A stretch of 9,074 nucleotides of DNA, from positions 1-9,074 of the forward strand of contig DAIQRD010000103.1 in assembly GCA_036786445.1 (NCBI GenBank). The letters run 5' to 3'. The notes beneath the pieces were generated by a model. That model was not told where the DNA came from. It worked only from the letters and a program-made list of their open reading frames with translations, and made no database searches. The position numbers and the translations under genes were made by a program. Within the stretch, counting starts at the first letter, position 1, and every line of letters starts with the position of its first letter. Of this stretch, positions 7,080-9,074 are shown in pieces. The stretch is from JAAZMF01 sp036786445. Lineage in GTDB: Bacteria > Bacillota > Limnochordia > DTU087.

Positions 7080-8210
7080 ATGGCCAGGATCTGTATTGAT
7101 GCCCGCCCCGCGATCACGGCTAGAGGAACCGGTATCGGCAACTACACTTACCAGCTGATCTGCTTCTTGAGTTGCCTAGACGCGCAGCATGAGTATTACC
7201 TGCTTTGGCCCGATGATGGTACTTCGCCCTTGCCTCTCCCACCCAACTTCCACTATCGCTCCATGACTAGAAAGAGGCGGGATGAAGCGGTGGAACTGCC
7301 CCGCTGGTTAGAGGAGCAACGCATCGATCTTTACCATTCACCAGACAACGGCCTCCACGCCTTTCCAGCGGCCTCCTGTCGGCTAGTGGTGACTATCCAT
7401 GATCTCATACCCTTTGTCATGCCCGAGACTGTGAGAAGGGGCTATAGGCGGAATTTCCTGGAGAAAGTACCGGAGGTAGCTCTGCAAGCTGATTTCATAG
7501 TAACTGTATCTCAGACGGCCAAGCGGGACATCAGCACGATTCTAGTGGTACCACAAGATAAGATCCAGGTGATCTATCCCGCCCCAGAGGCGATATTTGT
7601 CCCCGGTGATGGTCAGCGGGCACTGGGTTGGCTCCATGCTCAGTATGGAATTACGACATCGTACATCCTCTACACCGGTGGGCTCAACCCCAGAAAAAAC
7701 GTAAGGGAGTTGATATACGCTTTTGCGAAAGCGAGTAGGTACTGGGATCGGGAGCGACTACTAGTGATTCCGGGAGAATTTTCCGGGGACACGCAAGATC
7801 TCTTGGCTCTATGTAAAGGACTGGCAGTAGATGAAAAAGTCAAATTCCCCGGATTTGTGCCCATGGAGGACCTAGTAGTTTTTTATCAGGGAGCGGAGCT
7901 TTTTGTCTATCCTAGCCTCTACGAAGGGTTTGGCTTACCTCCCTTGGAGGCCATGGCCTCGGGGGTACCCGTAATTACCAGCCCCGTACCTTCTGTGACA
8001 GAAGTGGCCTCCGACGCTGCCCTGGTTTTCAACCCAGAAGATACCACGGCTTTGGTGGCACACCTAGACCGCGGGCTAGCAGATATGAGGCTACGGGAGA
8101 TAATGCAACAAAGGGGCCGTGCTGCTGTGGCCCCCTTGAGCTGGGAAAATACCGCTAGACAAACCCTGGAGGTATACAACCGGGTCTTGAGCATACCAAA
8201 TGGCAGGTGA
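7080..8210 (+). CDS. GT4-family glycosyltransferase (plus-strand operon)
   Basis: This 376-residue GT-B glycosyltransferase is paralogous to the minus-strand enzyme. It shares RGTGIGNYTYQL (residues 15-26), DLYHSPDNGL (83-92), VTIHDLIPF (104-112), IYPAPE (165-170), PRKNV (203-207) and FVYPSLYEGFGLPPLEAM, with the E-x7-E pair at E292 and E300. The fold is complete, with no insertion or missing motif. It is expected to transfer a sugar from a nucleotide-sugar donor with retention of configuration, in the cytoplasm or at the inner face of a membrane; the sugar is unknown. ATG 7080 has AGGAGTG (7068-7074) 5 bases upstream. It follows the CotS gene by 27 bases and ends within the ribosome binding site of the small membrane gene, so the three are probably co-translated. 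N-terminal and loop sequences differ enough from the minus-strand copy to suggest a different acceptor or donor. Confidence 0.94.
   Translation: MARICIDARPAITARGTGIGNYTYQLICFLSCLDAQHEYYLLWPDDGTSPLPLPPNFHYRSMTRKRRDEAVELPRWLEEQRIDLYHSPDNGLHAFPAASCRLVVTIHDLIPFVMPETVRRGYRRNFLEKVPEVALQADFIVTVSQTAKRDISTILVVPQDKIQVIYPAPEAIFVPGDGQRALGWLHAQYGITTSYILYTGGLNPRKNVRELIYAFAKASRYWDRERLLVIPGEFSGDTQDLLALCKGLAVDEKVKFPGFVPMEDLVVFYQGAELFVYPSLYEGFGLPPLEAMASGVPVITSPVPSVTEVASDAALVFNPEDTTALVAHLDRGLADMRLREIMQQRGRAAVAPLSWENTARQTLEVYNRVLSIPNGR
8205..8210 (+). promoter_or_regulatory. Ribosome binding site AGGTGA overlapping the glycosyltransferase stop
   Basis: AGGTGA matches the 3' half of the consensus AGGAGGTGA and its last three bases are the TGA stop of the glycosyltransferase. 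It lies 6 bases before TTG 8217, supporting a real, coupled small gene. Confidence 0.6.
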
Positions 8211-8216
8211 ATCCCA

Positions 8217-8432
8217 TTGAAGGATCCCCGATTACGCAATTGGTCCAAGCGGAATCACGACTGGAAACACTATTGTGGTTTCTTTCGAGTATTGGAATCC
8301 CTTATCCCTGTCCTGATCGCAATTGCCACCTTGCTCTTATTCTTACTACTAATAATCAATCCCGGCACTTTACTGGCCCTAGCCCTTTTCCTATTGGTGC
8401 TGGTGCTGTTCAGCTTTATCAGGAAATGCTAG
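8217..8432 (+). CDS. Small two-helix membrane protein, unknown function
   Basis: This 71-residue reading frame starts with TTG 8217 and ends at TAG 8430-8432. The first 24 residues are basic and aromatic (several K, R, H and W). A hydrophobic stretch follows at about residues 28-47, an 'NPG' turn near 48-50, a second hydrophobic stretch at about 51-67, and a short 'IRKC' end. That pattern predicts a membrane hairpin with both ends on the same, positively charged (cytoplasmic) side. It is too short for a transporter. I do not recognise the family. Its well-placed AGGTGA site and its coupling to the upstream glycosyltransferase argue that it is translated; it could anchor the glycosyltransferase or CotS protein to the forespore membrane, but that is inference. 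An overlapping 172-codon frame on the same strand is a shadow of the converging oxidoreductase gene. Confidence 0.65.
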   Translation: MKDPRLRNWSKRNHDWKHYCGFFRVLESLIPVLIAIATLLLFLLLIINPGTLLALALFLLVLVLFSFIRKC

Positions 8433-9074
8433 CTTGTTGTGGCGGGAAATCCCTCCGGTATGCCTGCATCTTGCAGCATCTCGGCAATTGTAATAGGTCG
8501 CTGATCTGCTACGGATCTCTCCGCTGCCAAACTCACCAAGCAGCTCCAAGCACCAGCTGGAGCCCCTGCCAGGGGCTGATTTCCATGTTGAATACAGCCT
8601 ATGAACTCCCGCATGAGTCCCCCGTCTCCTCCACCATGGCCACCGACGTCCTTGGCAACACGGTACTCCATAATATCCTGGCTGTGGCGAGCATTAACGG
8701 TAATCCGGCGAGTAGCCTCATCTAATTCCAGTTTACCGGCATCACCGAAGATCATCATCTGGCGAGTGTCAATGGGTGCGAACAAAGACAGGTTGTAGCT
8801 CGCCTGGACACCATTGTCGAATTCGATGAGAGCATGCCCATGATCTACAGTGTCTTTCCTGGAAGTGAAAACACAAGTATCTCGAATGTAACCATCCACT
8901 GCTTCTGCTTGCAGATACAGGCTCTGATAGGGCTCTTCCCTCAGATCCAGGTATTCTGGGCACTGCGCCTGCCACGGACAATTCAAGCATCTTTCTCCTT
9001 GCCACTGCCCAGATACATACACACCCAGGCCTCCCAGGGCACTAACCCGCAGGGGACTGGCATCGGCGTACCAG
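8429..9074 (-). CDS. Gfo/Idh/MocA-family oxidoreductase, C-terminal part (5' end outside window)
   Basis: The minus-strand frame is open from the window edge (first complete codon 9073-9071) to TAG at 8431-8429, giving 214 visible residues. This is the C-terminal alpha/beta domain of Gfo/Idh/MocA NAD(P)-dependent dehydrogenases: a 'PLRVSALGGLG' strand, 'HGHALIEFDNGVQASYNLSL', 'MMIFGDAGKLELDEA', and a closing 'ERSVADQRPITIAEM' helix. The Rossmann NAD-binding half is off the window. A cysteine trio C-x2-C-x5-C in 'RCLNCPWQAQCPEY' lies on the variable loop; similar cysteine clusters occur in some members of this family. Such enzymes oxidise or reduce sugars, inositols or sugar nucleotides. The gene converges on the small membrane gene, with the two stop codons overlapping in CTAG, so it belongs to a separate transcription unit. 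A link to the glycan pathway is only contextual. Confidence 0.9.
   Translation of the reverse strand, partial: WYADASPLRVSALGGLGVYVSGQWQGERCLNCPWQAQCPEYLDLREEPYQSLYLQAEAVDGYIRDTCVFTSRKDTVDHGHALIEFDNGVQASYNLSLFAPIDTRQMMIFGDAGKLELDEATRRITVNARHSQDIMEYRVAKDVGGHGGGDGGLMREFIGCIQHGNQPLAGAPAGAWSCLVSLAAERSVADQRPITIAEMLQDAGIPEGFPATTS

Noticed and set aside
8207..8725. 172-codon plus-strand open frame overlapping the small membrane gene and the oxidoreductase
   Set aside because: Most of it is antisense to the well-supported Gfo/Idh/MocA gene, its composition is not protein-like, and the 71-residue frame has the better ribosome binding site and a coherent membrane-hairpin pattern.

Overview
This window looks like part of a spore-envelope and surface-glycan locus from an endospore-forming member of the Bacillota (Firmicutes). 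Three genes match the CotS/YutH-type spore coat protein family, whose fold resembles aminoglycoside phosphotransferase and choline kinase. They sit among sugar-activation and glycosyltransferase genes. Shine-Dalgarno sites are strong, TTG and GTG starts appear to be used, and base composition looks balanced, which would suit a clostridial or Limnochordia-like lineage. I cannot name a genus from the sequence alone.

Layout. (1) Positions 1-1312, plus strand: the 3' end of a sugar-1-phosphate nucleotidyltransferase, then a GHMP-family sugar kinase of the heptose-7-phosphate kinase type. Together they suggest synthesis of a nucleotide-activated sugar such as GDP-D-glycero-D-manno-heptose. (2) Positions 1377-5884, minus strand: a three-gene run read right to left. 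It starts with a 751-residue CotS-like protein carrying a roughly 400-residue acidic, low-complexity C-terminal extension. A 13-bp perfect inverted repeat follows, then a second, very divergent CotS-like protein, then a GT4 glycosyltransferase whose start codon overlaps the previous stop (ATGA). (3) Positions 5885-6032: a short AT-rich divergent promoter region. (4) Positions 6033-8432, plus strand: a CotS-like protein with intact kinase motifs, a second GT4 glycosyltransferase paralogous to the minus-strand one, and a small two-helix membrane protein. (5) Positions 8429-9074, minus strand: the C-terminal part of a Gfo/Idh/MocA oxidoreductase. Its stop codon overlaps the stop of the small membrane gene.

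How the genes may work together (inference). The kinase and nucleotidyltransferase would activate a sugar, the oxidoreductase may modify one, and the two GT4 enzymes would transfer sugars onto a glycan at the forespore or spore surface. The CotS-like proteins would be coat components or modifying kinases. The main observation is the comparison of the three CotS-like proteins. They align without gaps over a 34-residue catalytic segment, where the HxD motif reads HHD, HTS and RRS and the DFD motif reads DFD, DFD and HLK. One paralog therefore looks catalytically competent and two look like pseudokinases, one of which has gained a long acidic tail. The locus also has mirror symmetry: a CotS gene or genes followed by a GT4 gene on each side of one divergent promoter region.
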